Origin: Sextonia rubra
Taxonomy: Eukaryota > Streptophyta > Magnoliopsida > Laurales > Lauraceae
NCBI GenBank assembly: GCA_037013555.1
Contig: JASUAD010000018.1
Coordinates: 20,740,612-20,804,611, forward strand
Length of the DNA: 64,000 nt
Reading direction: 5' to 3'
Part shown: positions 1 through 10,014 of the stretch, in pieces
Layout of the letters: every line of letters begins with the position of its first letter
Numbering within the stretch: the stretch's first letter is position 1
The notes under the pieces: generated by a model
Databases searched by the model: none
What the model saw: only the letters and a program-made list of their open reading frames with translations
What the model was told of the DNA's origin: nothing
Position numbers and translations under genes: made by a program

Positions 1-251
1 AATGTAACCTTTCGAGACATTCATTTTCTTTAAACCCCATCAAATTAAATTCCTCAGTACCCTATCATAAGCTTTTTCCAAATCGATAAAGACCATGTGT
101 AGATTTTTCCTCTTTGCTCGATATTTTTCCATTAATTGCCTAAGTGAAAAGATAGCTTCTATAGTTAATCTCCCTTAAATAAAACCAAATTAATTTTCAG
201 AGATTTTGGTCTTCCGTCTCAGTCATTGCTTCATTATTCTCTCATATAACT

Positions 252-506
252 TCATAGTATGACTAATAAGTTTAATCTCTCGATAATTAATATAATTTTA
301 TATATCTCCTTATTCTTATATATAGGTATTACAATGCTTCTTTTCCATTCATTTGTCATTTTTTTTGTCACAAGTATCTTATTGAATAGTTTACATAACC
401 AACTCACCCTAACCTCTCCTAAACATTTCCATATCTCTATCGGAATACCATCTGGGCCTGTTGCCTTTCCTATCTTCATTTGCTTCAATGCTTTCTTTAC
501 TTCCAC
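252..506 (-). pseudogene. RTE reverse transcriptase N-terminal remnant
   Basis: The 84-codon frame carries the fingers-domain signature KATGPDGIPIEIWKC, followed by LFNKILVTKKMTNEWKRS and VIPIYKNKE, all characteristic of RTE-clade reverse transcriptase. The frame then breaks. The following RT block with FIDLEKAYDRV is recognisable on the same strand between 130 and 30 in another frame, so at least one indel separates them. The catalytic FADD-type block would lie left of position 1 and is not seen. Confidence 0.8.
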
Positions 507-1410
507 CCCTCTAGTTCTACGGAGAAAAGTATGCTCTAGTGATAAAGTATTCTTCTTAACTCTTTATCGCCCAAATGTTCTTCATTTAGAAGTTTGCTAA
601 AATATTCCTTCCACATTTTTTTAATATCGTTGTCCTTTACCAAAATATTTTTTTCATTGTCCTTGATACATTTAACATGATCTAAGTGCGTACTTCTCTT
701 TTCTCTTATTTTTACGAGCTTAAAAATATTATTTTCTCCTTCTGTTGTTCCCAACCTATTATAGAGGTCATCATATGCTCTAAACTTTGCACTACTTACT
801 GCTTTCTTAGCTTCTATCTTTGCCTTCTTATACAACTCAAAATTTTCCACACTCTTAGTCCGCTGCCAAACTTTGTAGTAATGTCTTTTCTATTAAATAA
901 CTTCCTGAACCTCCACACTCTACCACCATATTTCTTTATTAGTATGTCTCTTTCCTTTTGATTCTCCAAATACCTCCTTTACAACATCTCTAATGCAATT
1001 AGCTACTTGATTCCACATTACTGTAGTTTTTCCTTCAATATTCCATTCTCTCTTCTCAATTATTTTGTCCTTAAATATATTTGCTCTTTCCCCCTTCATA
1101 TCTCTCCACCTTGTTTTAGGGTCCATTTTGTTTACTCTTTTTCTCTACTTCAAATGCAAATATCTAAAATTTCGAGCCTATTTTGCGTAGTCAAACCTCT
1201 CTTGGTAAAACCTTACAATCTTTATAAGTCAATCGGTCCTTTTTTCTAACTAGAAAAAAAGTCTATTTGACTTATATTACTCTCACTTTTATAGGTAATT
1301 AAATGCTCATCTCTCTTTTTAAAGTAATAATTTGCTACTACAAGATCAAATGCCACTGCAAAATCCAATATAGTGTTTTCGAATTCATTATTTTCTCTAA
1401 ATCTTTGCCT

Positions 1411-1848
1411 TCAATGCACTCTCTTATATCCTCTATTCTCTCTTCCTATATGCCCGTTTAAATTTCCTCCAAAGAAAATCTTATCACTATTTGGGATTTC
1501 TCGTATTAAGTCATCTATCTCCTCCCAAAATTGTCTTTTCACACTTTCCTCTAGTTTTACTTGGGGAGCATATGCATTGATAATATGAATTATATCTTCC
1601 TCTAGCACTAATTTAATTGCTATAATTATATCACCAAACCTCTTTACCCCCACAATTTTTTCTTTGAAATCCTTATTTACAATTATATCCACTCTATTTC
1701 TTGTATTACTCGTTCCTGCGTAGAAAAGCTTATATCCATCCGTGAGTTCCTTAATTTTATTCTCTTTCCACCTTGTCTCCTGTATACAAGCCACACTAAT
1801 TCTTCTTTTTTTCATTACCTCAACCAACTTCATGTTTTTGCCTGTCAA
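1411..1848 (-). pseudogene. RTE endonuclease domain remnant
   Basis: This 145-codon open stretch is the N-terminal endonuclease/exonuclease/phosphatase fold of the RTE protein, which nicks target DNA to prime reverse transcription. Visible blocks are the substrate-side CIQETRWKENK with its catalytic-type glutamate, the INAYAPQ strand, and FFGGNLNGHIG, where the family normally has a GDxN metal-binding motif. The G-N-L-N reading suggests that the aspartate has been lost. The frame ends just after the GYKRVH block, before the catalytic SDH motif expected further on. It is one piece of the broken LINE at 1-2070 and is unlikely to be expressed. Confidence 0.85.
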
Positions 1849-2070
1849 GATTCCTACATTCTAAGTAGCAAGTCTAATTTTCCTATTCTTCATCTTTTTT
1901 TCATAGTCTAACTTCTTTAACTGCACTAGCCCAGAGTCATGCTGTAGCATTTGCATACTTTTCACTGTAGCCAAGTGATGCTACAATGCGTCACTTAAAG
2001 TGGGAAACGCCTTAACCTTATCGCGAAATATTATTATTTCAGACCTTTGATTTTACATACAAGCCTAAAA

Positions 2071-3653
2071 ATTAAAAATGGGTCTTGGGGCCTGTAGTCT
2101 CACTCAATACCAGTAGCCCATGGTACAAAAAAAAACAAAAAGGAAATATAAGAAGGGTAAAGAAAGCCAAAAGTGAGATTCTATGCTTGTGCAGAATCCA
2201 TTACATAAATTGGTACCAAGGGTTTGCTTCCAAACTTGCACCCAAACCCAAAAGCATCCGTTCATAAACAATTTTTATTCGGTTTTAGAAATTGTGCAAG
2301 TCTGAGTGCTAGACTCTCATTTCCAGTTAAAGCATCCCTTCATCAACTTTTCACTCTTTTCTGGTTGCATTAAAGCACACATCAATAATTAACTTTATTC
2401 TTTCAAATCATCATTTAAAACTGTAAGCATGGACTTAAACCATTTTGATTGAATAAATATGGTTCCTGAAACAACGCTAGTTGTATACATTGTGTCTGCT
2501 AAGTGGAATGAAATAAAAGTAAACGGCGGGCTAACAGAGCAGCAATATTCTCGTGAGGCTGCTTCCAGCCCTGCAGCAGGCGCTGACCATTTGCCACATT
2601 ATTGGGGCCCACCTTTCATGCTATTGTCCTACTCAGCAGGTGGGCCACCTTCCTTATTTTTCTGGGTATTTGACTTGTAAAGTTTACACATAAAGCCCGT
2701 TTACTTCCATAGAATTAAACTTTTATTTATTTATTCATTTGTTTTTGCTAGGTTGGCCTAGTGGCCAGTTTCTGCTCGGGAGAGGTCATACTTTATTGGC
2801 AAGGGCTCCACATCATCACCTTCTATTATTGCAACTCATGTGGGCCCCCACATTTTTAATTTGAAATGTTCAAATTTCTTTTTGACTTATTAAAAAGTAA
2901 GTTGTTTAATTTCATGTCTTAAATTTCATAGACTTTGAGATATCTGAAAATTTTACATTTATAATTTGAAACATTTTAGGCTTCCTTCTTTGCTTTACAA
3001 TAAATGAAAATTGAATACATAGAAAGCATTGTAAATTAACTTTATAAAAGGATTATGACAGAGGTAGGGGGTGAAAGATTTAAGGTGGAGATGTAGATAG
3101 AAACTTCACTTCCTATGTATTGAATTACAAGGTGTTTACTCAGTATTCATTTTCCAACTTCTTTTTATTCTAGTTCCTCCAAAAGCTTTTTGGAAATCCA
3201 TAACTGATCTTTGTTTTTTTAACCATGTATGACATAAATCATATGCATTCAATTCCTATATGTTCTTATACAAACAAATATGCCCCTAACATTTATATGC
3301 GTAAAAATGGTTCTTCTGAAAAACATGATAATATGTAAATTTACATAAGCCAAGTTTACATTTGTAGATCTCATTTTCAAACCTCATGCATAAAGACAAA
3401 CCACTAGGGATTTATAGAAAAATAAGCTCTAATAAATGAACATTAAAGAAGGGTGAAGGAGGATATAAGTTAGAGGAATCGAGATCTTCTAAGGGATTTT
3501 CTCCACGGTGACTGTGGGTGGACTTATCAGGGTCTGCCACGTAACCTTGGGGCAACTCTTACCTTGGATAGAGCAGTTGTCTCGTGTGAATGACAAGCAT
3601 GTTGCAGTGACGTGGTAGACCTTGATAGTCCATTCATAGTCATCGTAGGCTAA
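2071..3653. other. Intergenic, no recognised gene
   Basis: No coding frame with recognisable domains, LTR, TIR or RNA gene was seen here. Short frames, for example at 2459-2680, have no recognisable composition. The right end, TAAATCCTCATATGATC, is the target site into which the L1 LINE at 3668 inserted. Confidence 0.5.
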
Positions 3654-3667
3654 ATCCTCATATGATC
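3654..3667 (+). repeat. L1 target-site duplication, left copy
   Basis: ATCCTCATATGATC at 3654-3667 is repeated exactly at 19571-19584, immediately after the poly(A) run of the L1 element. This 14-bp duplication defines both ends of an L1 insertion now 15.9 kb long because of later insertions. Confidence 0.92.
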
Positions 3668-5364
3668 ATTTCTCATTTCATCGATCATATCTCTGGAGGA
3701 AAACTTAGTCCTAACCCACTACTTTGGTGGAAATTGGAGCTTCCTTCTTCTCTTTGGGGAGGAATAAGTCTACAGGGCCAGATGATTATAATGTATAATT
3801 CTCTACTAATTTCTGGGACATCGTGGGCCCCCGGGTGTACTCCTTTGTGCAACACTTCTTCGTCATAGGGAGCTTTTTAGAGGAAGTTAACACCACCTCT
3901 ATTGTCCTCATTCCAAAAAAAAAAAAAAAAAGGAAGAGGGGGCATGTACTCTAGATGAGTTTAGGCTGATTAGTCTATGTAATGTCCTTTACAAGGGCAT
4001 CACCAAGATCACGGTGAACCTGCTGCGAAAAATGCTTCCCCCCTTCCAAGTGGCCTTTCAACCAGGGAAACGTCCAGTGGATAATGTCACAATTGCTAAA
4101 GAACTTAAACACATGATGAGCCAATCCAGCCGCAATAAAAAATGGTATGCCTTGCAACTCAATATTCCCAAAGCTTATGGTAAGCTTCAATGGGACTTCA
4201 TTAAACAATCTCCTCTCCTTTGGTTTCCACTAGTTATTTGTTCACGAAATTATGTACTACATCACTTCAGTCCAATACAAGGTTCTTATAAATGGCCATT
4301 TGATTCAACCTTTCCATTCTGCAAGGGAATTTAGGCAAGGTGATCCTTTATCTCCCTAGATATACGTCCTCTGTGGGGAAGCATTTTCTAGGGCAATCAA
4401 TCAATTGGCTATGGCCAAACCATCTTTTTCCTTAGCCTTGGCCCTGCGGGCTGACCAGATCTCTCCTCCAATATGTGGATGACACTTTACTTTTCTTCCA
4501 AGCATCTAGGGCAGCGGCTTCCTCTTTGGCCAATATTCTCTCTTCCTTCAAGAAGGAGGCAAGCCAGAATCTAACCCTTTGAAATACAATCTTATTGTTA
4601 GCAAAGGAACTAACCATCAGACCACTTCATTGATTATGACTCAATTTGGGTTGCATCATCAAACAGATTGAGTCAAAGTATTTAGCCATGATATTACCCT
4701 CTCTAAAAGAGGGTGCAAAGGTCATTTGCTAACACATGGGAAAGTGTCTCATGCTCTGCTCAATTGGGGTGGAAAAAAATTATCTAGGGAAGGTAGGAGA
4801 GTTCATGTCAAATCAGTGCTATCAGCAATCCCTCGGTATTGGATGGACTCTCTTTGGACTAAGAAGGAGATAACAGGCTTAGTCAGCATCAGCTCTGCTT
4901 TTCTTTGGAGTGGTACGCAACGCTGCAATTTCACTCCAATAAGCTAGAAGATGGTCTCAAGACCTATTTTTTGAGGGGAAGCTAGGCCTTCGAGACCCAT
5001 CAATCCATAACAAAGCAAATATGGCTCACATGTACCGGCGATTCATTAATAATCAAAACCACTAGTGGTTCAAAGTTCTTTCACAAAAGTATCTCAAATC
5101 TAAGTCCATTTTTGAAATCTCTGTGAGATCGACAGATTTTGTCTTTTGGAGGTTCCTCCTAAAACAACATGACTTCATGGAAGTAAACACTCGATGGTCA
5201 GTGGGAGATGGTGCAGCTATGTGAGCTCTAGATGATATCTGTGCTCCAAATTCTACTCCTCTAAGACCCCATCTTAACTCCTTAGTGTCACCTACAAACC
5301 TAACCTTTATAAAATGGGTAGCTGACCTAATCACCACTTCTCCTCAAGGTCCTCAGTGGAATAT
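3668..5364 (+). pseudogene. L1 reverse transcriptase remnant
   Basis: Broken frames encode the L1 RT. GPDDYN at about 3777 is the remnant of the GPDG block. VNTTSIVLIPK lies near 3890. FRLISLCNVLYK, AFQPGKRPVDN and YALQLNIPKAYGKLQWDF follow at 3960-4200, in the place of the usual core around the first catalytic aspartate, where this copy has asparagine (LNIPKAY). LLQYVDDTLLF-like codons near 4465-4495 mark the catalytic YxDD block. VKSVLSAIPRYWMDSLW at 4806-4858 and the FLWSG block near 4900 are the typical C-terminal parts. Several stop codons and frame changes show that it is a pseudogene. It is interrupted at 5364 by a solo LTR. Confidence 0.85.
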
Positions 5365-6179
5365 TGTCACGGCTAGAGCTCGAGAATCACGGGCTTAGGG
5401 TTAACCCCGAAGTGTGACACACGTACTTTTATGCAATTCATACCTGGACCGGAGTTATAATGAAATTATATAAGAGATATTCACATATTTACATTTGTGA
5501 GGTGCTTAACAAACATCTGTCCAAGCATTTAATTATATACGAAAGCCTGTTAATATTGCCTATAATTTTTCACTTTTTATTAAACAATTCAAGATATCAT
5601 TACAACCATGAAACAGTCCAAATCTTAACATTTAAATAACATATGATTTTATATTAATTCTGCACATCACCTGTGCAACCCAAACATGATATGTACATAT
5701 ATGCATCTATGCGAAGGATAGCATCTGATGTAGAAAAAGTAGAACAAAGAAGTACGAGGAACTAAAAGATATTCATAGAACCAAGGATAGTATTTGATGT
5801 AGAGAAAGTAGAACAAATAAGTACAATGAACTAAAGGATATTCATAGAAAGGTCATTTGAGAGTCCAACTAATTTAAATGAAGTTGAATGCATTCAAGTC
5901 AAATATAAAAGTTAAAAAGCTCAACAAGACAAATGCGATGATATATATCAATATGATGTATGTATGACGTAAAACTATGAAATCTAAAATCACAAAAAAA
6001 GGCTTTCATCTACCTAGGTAAAGTCAAACCCGTTCCAAACTATTTATCCATGACTTGAATTTGACCTACTGGACTCCATAAGACTAAAATAAACTAGTTT
6101 AAGATAAAATTACATTAATTAGCTAGTAATCATAATTAATTACTCACTAATCAAGGTTAGCTTGGGTCGGAGTGTTACA
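5365..6179 (-). mobile_element. Solo LTR of the Tekay-like Gypsy family
   Basis: An 815-bp segment starts TGTCAC and ends GTTACA, flanked on both sides by AATAT (5360-5364 and 6180-6184), the 5-bp target duplication of an LTR element. Its right end, reading GGTCGGAGTGTTACA, is the reverse complement of the terminus of the full LTR at 7067, and shared blocks such as CTATCCATGACC-like and ACTCACTAATC confirm a common family in minus orientation. It is much shorter than the 2777-bp LTR, so it is an internally deleted or divergent subfamily. No internal region or second LTR adjoins it, so it is a solo LTR left by LTR-LTR recombination. Confidence 0.88.
5714..5851 (+). repeat. 69-bp tandem duplication inside solo LTR
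   Basis: Two consecutive imperfect copies, 5714-5782 and 5783-5851, each begin AAGGATAG and contain GATGTAGA, AAAGTAGAACAAA and GATATTCATAGAA. The period is 69 bp. This is not seen in the full-length LTRs at 7067 and 14524. Confidence 0.85.
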
Positions 6180-6184
6180 AATAT

Positions 6185-6597
6185 GTAGCTCCTTCACACT
6201 CTATGGCCAGTGGAATTAGAGTATCGAATCCTTACCTTTGAGGGGAAGGGATATCCGTTGTTGGGATAGGGAACTGGCGGGAAAGTGTAGTGTTAAGGCG
6301 ATAGCTAGGGTATTCAAGGCTGTAAGTTGGTCCTCGTTTGCCTTAGCATTGCCTAGGGAGGACCAACATAGCTCCTAAATTAAGATTTTTCTTGTGGCAA
6401 GCTATGTAAGACAGACTTCCCACGAAGGCTAGAATTGGCAAATTCATGGTTACCATCAATTAGAATTGCCCTCTCTGCCATAAGTAGTGTGAATCAAGTG
6501 ATCATCTCTTCTGTGAGTGCCCTTTCACTATGTTGATTTGGGCATTTTTCCGTTTATCAACTCACAAACTCCCTACTTTCAAATCCGTTATTGCTTA
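6185..6597 (+). pseudogene. L1 zinc-binding (zf-RVT) region remnant
   Basis: Codons reading APKLRFFLWQAM at about 6370, LPTKARIGKF, and then CPLCHK and CESSDHLFCECPF match the conserved cysteine/histidine block found downstream of RT in plant L1 proteins. It continues the L1 interrupted at 5364 and resumes at 17692 after the MITE-like insertion. Stops within it show decay. Confidence 0.8.
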
Positions 6598-7402
6598 GGC
6601 CCTATTCTTTTGCTGGAATTCCTGACAGAAATTCCAATTGTCTGGGAATTCTGGAATTCCTGTCAGGAATTCATTGTTTCTTTATGAGAATTTTGGGAAT
6701 TCTGGAATGCTAGCATTTCCAAATGCTAAAAAAGTGGAATTTCCAAATGCCAACTCTTCCAGAAGGATTTCAGAATTTTAGAATTCAAGAAAGCTGTGCA
6801 AAAACTTCAGCTGCATCAACAAGTCCCTCAAGCTTGTTTTCCATCATCTCTCCCTGCTACAAGTTCTTGGGCTCCGCAAAGGGGCCATGTTTAAAAATCG
6901 ATATCAATCATTATTAATAGAGGTCAATAGTTGGCCTCAATCTTTGAAGCAAGTGAGACTCTTCTTTCTGTTTTTGAATCAAAACAATGAAAAGTGACTA
7001 ATTGAATTAAAATAAAACTCTAATCTAACTAGTAATTCGAAAAAGGCCAGGCCCAAGTTCTAGTATTGTAACACTCCGATCCCCTTTGAGCCGGATTAGT
7101 GGCTCATTAGTGTGTGTTTTGTTTTGTTTATTTCTTTTGGACTTATTTTGGGTCATGGATAGGTAGTTGAGCAACCTTTGACCTGGAATAGGTAGTTCTA
7201 AGCCTTTTTTCGTAATTTTGCTTTTGCTTTGCTCATATCATCTTTGCATCATCTTGGTGTCAGCATATGTATTTCGTTGAGCTCGACAATTTCCGTAACT
7301 GTGTCAGATCCGTTTGGAGTCAATTGGAGAAGTTAGACCTTCGTGTGACTTGAACTGTAATTAGTATAAACTTACCGGACTTTGACCTAAACATTCAAAA
7401 CC

Positions 7403-7410
7403 TATATATT
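7403..7410 (+). promoter_or_regulatory. Probable LTR promoter TATA box
   Basis: TATATATT lies 336 bp into the LTR, followed about 25-30 bp later by CT-rich DNA (CTCTCTCTCC) suitable for a plant transcription start. It would place the U3/R boundary near 7435. The same site is in the 3' LTR at 14860. Inferred from position only. Confidence 0.5.
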
Positions 7411-7940
7411 GAGTCATCCTCCAGGTGGCTCTCTCTCCTACTCATTTCATTCCTCATCGTGCATGCAGAGAAATCTCCAGAGCTCACCCCCACGTTCTCT
7501 CCCTCTCTTCTCTTCACTTCTCTTGATCGATTGTAGATTGGGTCCTTTCGTGGATTTGGGTTCTTCTCTTCTCTCTGGTTATGTTTTGTGATTTGGTAAG
7601 TGGGTTCTTTCCAATTCTTTCTTCTTCTTCTTCTCCAATTGCTTCTCCCATTCTCTGTTGCTTTGTCTTCATCTCATGCATGTGTGATTGCTTTGATTTG
7701 TTTTGATTTTAGTTGCTTGGAGCTTGATTTCAGAGGATTTTGTCAGATTTGAGGCAAGTATAAGTACAGGCTTTGATAACACATATGGGTGTTTGTTTGA
7801 TGGCTTTGATTCACTCTTATTCTTTGTCTAGCATGTGTTACAGCCATTTTCTAAGCTATGAGAATCAGTTGAGCTTGTTTTATTCAGTTTCTGTACAAAA
7901 ATTTCGTTTCTGTAATCTTCCCGAATTCGCGTCTGTATTG

Positions 7941-8340
7941 TACGGCTAAGCCGTAACCCTGTACGGCTTAGATTCCAGAGAGTGACAAATTCGAGTTTGT
8001 TCTACGGCTAGGCTACGGCTAAGCCGTAATTTGTCCTACGGCTGAGCCGTAAGCTAACCGTGAACCAAACCGTATCTAAGCCGTGGATTTAATCTCTGAT
8101 CAGTCGAAACTTTTCTGATATCAGTGTTCTTACGGTGAGGCTACGGCTAAGCCGTGATGGTTTACGGCTAAGCCGTGGACTCCACCGTAGCTCAGCCGTG
8201 AGATGTATCAGATCAGAGGTGGAAAAGCTGACAGTTTAGCCGTGTTCTGAAGGGAACCACGGCTAAGCCGTAGTGCATATTGCGGCTACGCCGTAGGATG
8301 CCACGGCTAAGCCGTAGGTCACCCATGGCTAAACCGTAAG
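7941..8340. repeat. Array of TACGGCTAAGCCGTA palindromes (5' LTR)
   Basis: About a dozen full or half copies of an inverted repeat with 7-bp arms and a central base (TACGGCT-A-AGCCGTA) are scattered at irregular spacing over 400 bp. The first, at 7941-7955, is perfect; others vary as CACGGCTAAGCCGTAG, TACGGCTGAGCCGTA or ACCGTAGCTCAGCCGT. Each contains two CpG sites. Spacing is irregular, so this is not a simple satellite or a CRISPR array. Degenerate relatives occur in the older LTRs at 34255-34560 and 63655-63775. Confidence 0.9.
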
Positions 8341-9854
8341 ACCTGTTAAATATCAGTTAAACTTAGGCTAATGGTGTGACCTTGTAGGGCTCAATTACAG
8401 GTTAACCATACCCGTACACCGGCCCGATGGACTCTTTGGATCGCATGAATAATCTGTTAGGCTGTGACTTGTTCATGTGAGCGTTGATCACTGTTAAGCA
8501 CCTCCCCATGGGTGTTGGTTTAAGGGACTTCGATGCACATAAGGATTATATTGCAACACTAGGATGGCAACGGTGCATCGAATAACTTAAAACTACATCA
8601 TCATGCACGGTTAGTGATAGTGGTGCAACTAGATTAGGCTTGGCTTGTAATTAACCTTGATTCCGTATTAATCTGAGATGCATTGCATATTGTTTATGGT
8701 TTTGCCCTCTGTTCTGTTAATCTATGTTATGCATTCCTCAGTCATTTTGCTTTCGTTCTGTATATCTGTATTATTCTTCGCTCTGTACTCTGTTTTGATC
8801 TATGCTATGCTTTGTATATTCTCTGGCTTTGTATATCTCTGATTTTTGGGTATTCCCTGGTGGCTCTGCCCAGAGGTTAATACGTGAGGATAAGATCCGG
8901 TCTTTGTCATCGGTGAGTCCAAAGCGGATAATCTCCCCTTTCTATGGATTTGATTTGATTGGTATTAGTCTGGCTCTACTCAGCCTCAGCCCTAGGATAC
9001 CCGACGGGGTTACCTCTGGCGTAGATCTCTGTATCTCTGTTTTAACTGCAGTGTTGCTTTGTCTTGGGACCCCGGAACCCAGGAAACCGAGACCCGCTTG
9101 TACCTTTGGCCTGGACAGCGGTGTTCTCTGCTCTGCTCTGCTCTGCTCTCTTTTGGAGAGAACATGGTTAACGTAGTAGCCAACTAGTTCAGTATTCTAT
9201 GTTTTGATTCACATATCATGTTTTACTTCTATGCATGATTTGCTTAGTTTCCTAATATGGAACTCTGTATTTAATCTTCTGTCATTATTATATCCTCTTT
9301 GATACTATGCGTGTTTCACCCCTGTTACTTATATTTGCTGGATCGTTGTATTCATTTGTGTTGTCTGTGGTGTTGCAGGCACAGATACCTTGCCCAGCTC
9401 CCCGGCGGTCGAGGAGGCTGCAGGGGCGAGTGTAGAGGCACCCTCCGGTCTGGCAGAGTGGGCCTGATCACTTCTGCCAAGTGCGTGCATGCATACCAGT
9501 GGCTTTTATTTTGCATTTTGGTTTTTGAGAGCTTGTATTTGGACTTTGGACTTTGGACTTGTATTCTGTATATTTTGTGTATATTGATTTTGGTGTGTAT
9601 TCGGTTTTATCTCAGTGTATTTGTCTTTGTCTTTTCCGTTTCGTATTTGCTTTGGCTTCCGCTATTTTATTTTCCTTTGTTGCTTGCTATGATATGTACA
9701 GCTTCCGCGTACGCTTAGTTCGCACGTGTTAGATCCCTTGTGTGCGTGCATCTGGACTGGGTTTGGGTGCACGTGCACGGGAGTACGTGTGTCACCGGTT
9801 TAGCTTTTCGCTAACCCCCGAATTCTGGGCTCGGGTCGTGACATACGTATTGTA

Positions 9855-9866
9855 TGGTATCAGAGC
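9855..9866 (+). other. Primer binding site, initiator tRNA-Met type
   Basis: TGGTATCAGAGC, 11 bp after the 5' LTR end at 9843, is complementary to the 3' end of plant initiator methionine tRNA, the usual minus-strand primer of plant LTR elements. The gap to the LTR is longer than the common 1-5 bp. Confidence 0.88.
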
Positions 9867-10014
9867 AAGCTAGTTATAAGCATGTAGGCATCTAAGATCG
9901 TGGTGAGATGACGATATCAACTATTTGACTCGAGGTCTCATATGTTGATTTGGGGTTTGACTAACTCAGGGCATTTTATATTTGTGTGTGTTGTGTTTCT
10001 TTTCCTTTTGCAGG

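Larger units (their letters stand above)
1..2070 (-). mobile_element. RTE-type LINE relic, 5' half, cut by window edge
   Basis: A decayed non-LTR retrotransposon reads on the minus strand from about 2070 down to position 1. In element order it shows an apurinic-type endonuclease (1848-1411), a linker domain (1126-920 and 850-536) and the start of reverse transcriptase (506-1). The order endonuclease then RT in one protein, with phrases such as SVKRQFWEEIDDL and KATGPDGIP, matches plant RTE elements often annotated as craniofacial development protein 2-like. Between 250 and 1 the RT block VFIDLEKAYDRV is readable, so RT continues beyond the left edge. Several frameshifts and stops break the frame, so it is a dead copy. 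The 5' border near 2070 is approximate because no target-site duplication was found. Confidence 0.85.
7067..9843 (+). repeat. 5' LTR of Gypsy element
   Basis: 2777 bp from TGTAACACTCC to GGGTCGTGACA. It contains a TATA-like box near 7403, a GTAAGT splice-donor-like site at 7596 and the palindrome array at 7941-8340. It also holds a (CTCTG)n patch near 9126-9149 and several open frames that code for nothing recognisable. The next copy is at 14524-17300. Confidence 0.96.
7596..10013 (+). promoter_or_regulatory. Candidate intron in retroelement leader
   Basis: A strong donor-like G|GTAAGT occurs at 7595/7596, downstream of the presumed start site. A strong acceptor, TTTCTTTTCCTTTTGCAG, ends at 10013, two bases before the gag ATG at 10015. 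Splicing would remove the palindrome-rich part of the LTR, the PBS and many upstream ATGs. An alternative acceptor, GTGTTGCAG, ends at about 9379. This is a prediction from splice consensus only. Confidence 0.35.

Noticed and set aside
2459..2680. 73-codon plus-strand frame
   Set aside because: No domain, no splice context or conserved neighbour; length expected by chance.
7941..8340. Palindrome array considered as a CRISPR array
   Set aside because: Motif spacing is irregular, copies are imperfect and the setting is a plant LTR.
8683..9718. Open frames of 65, 124 and 139 codons in the LTR (repeated at 16140-17175)
   Set aside because: They lie wholly in LTR, overlap one another in different frames and have no recognisable domains; identity between copies reflects LTR identity.
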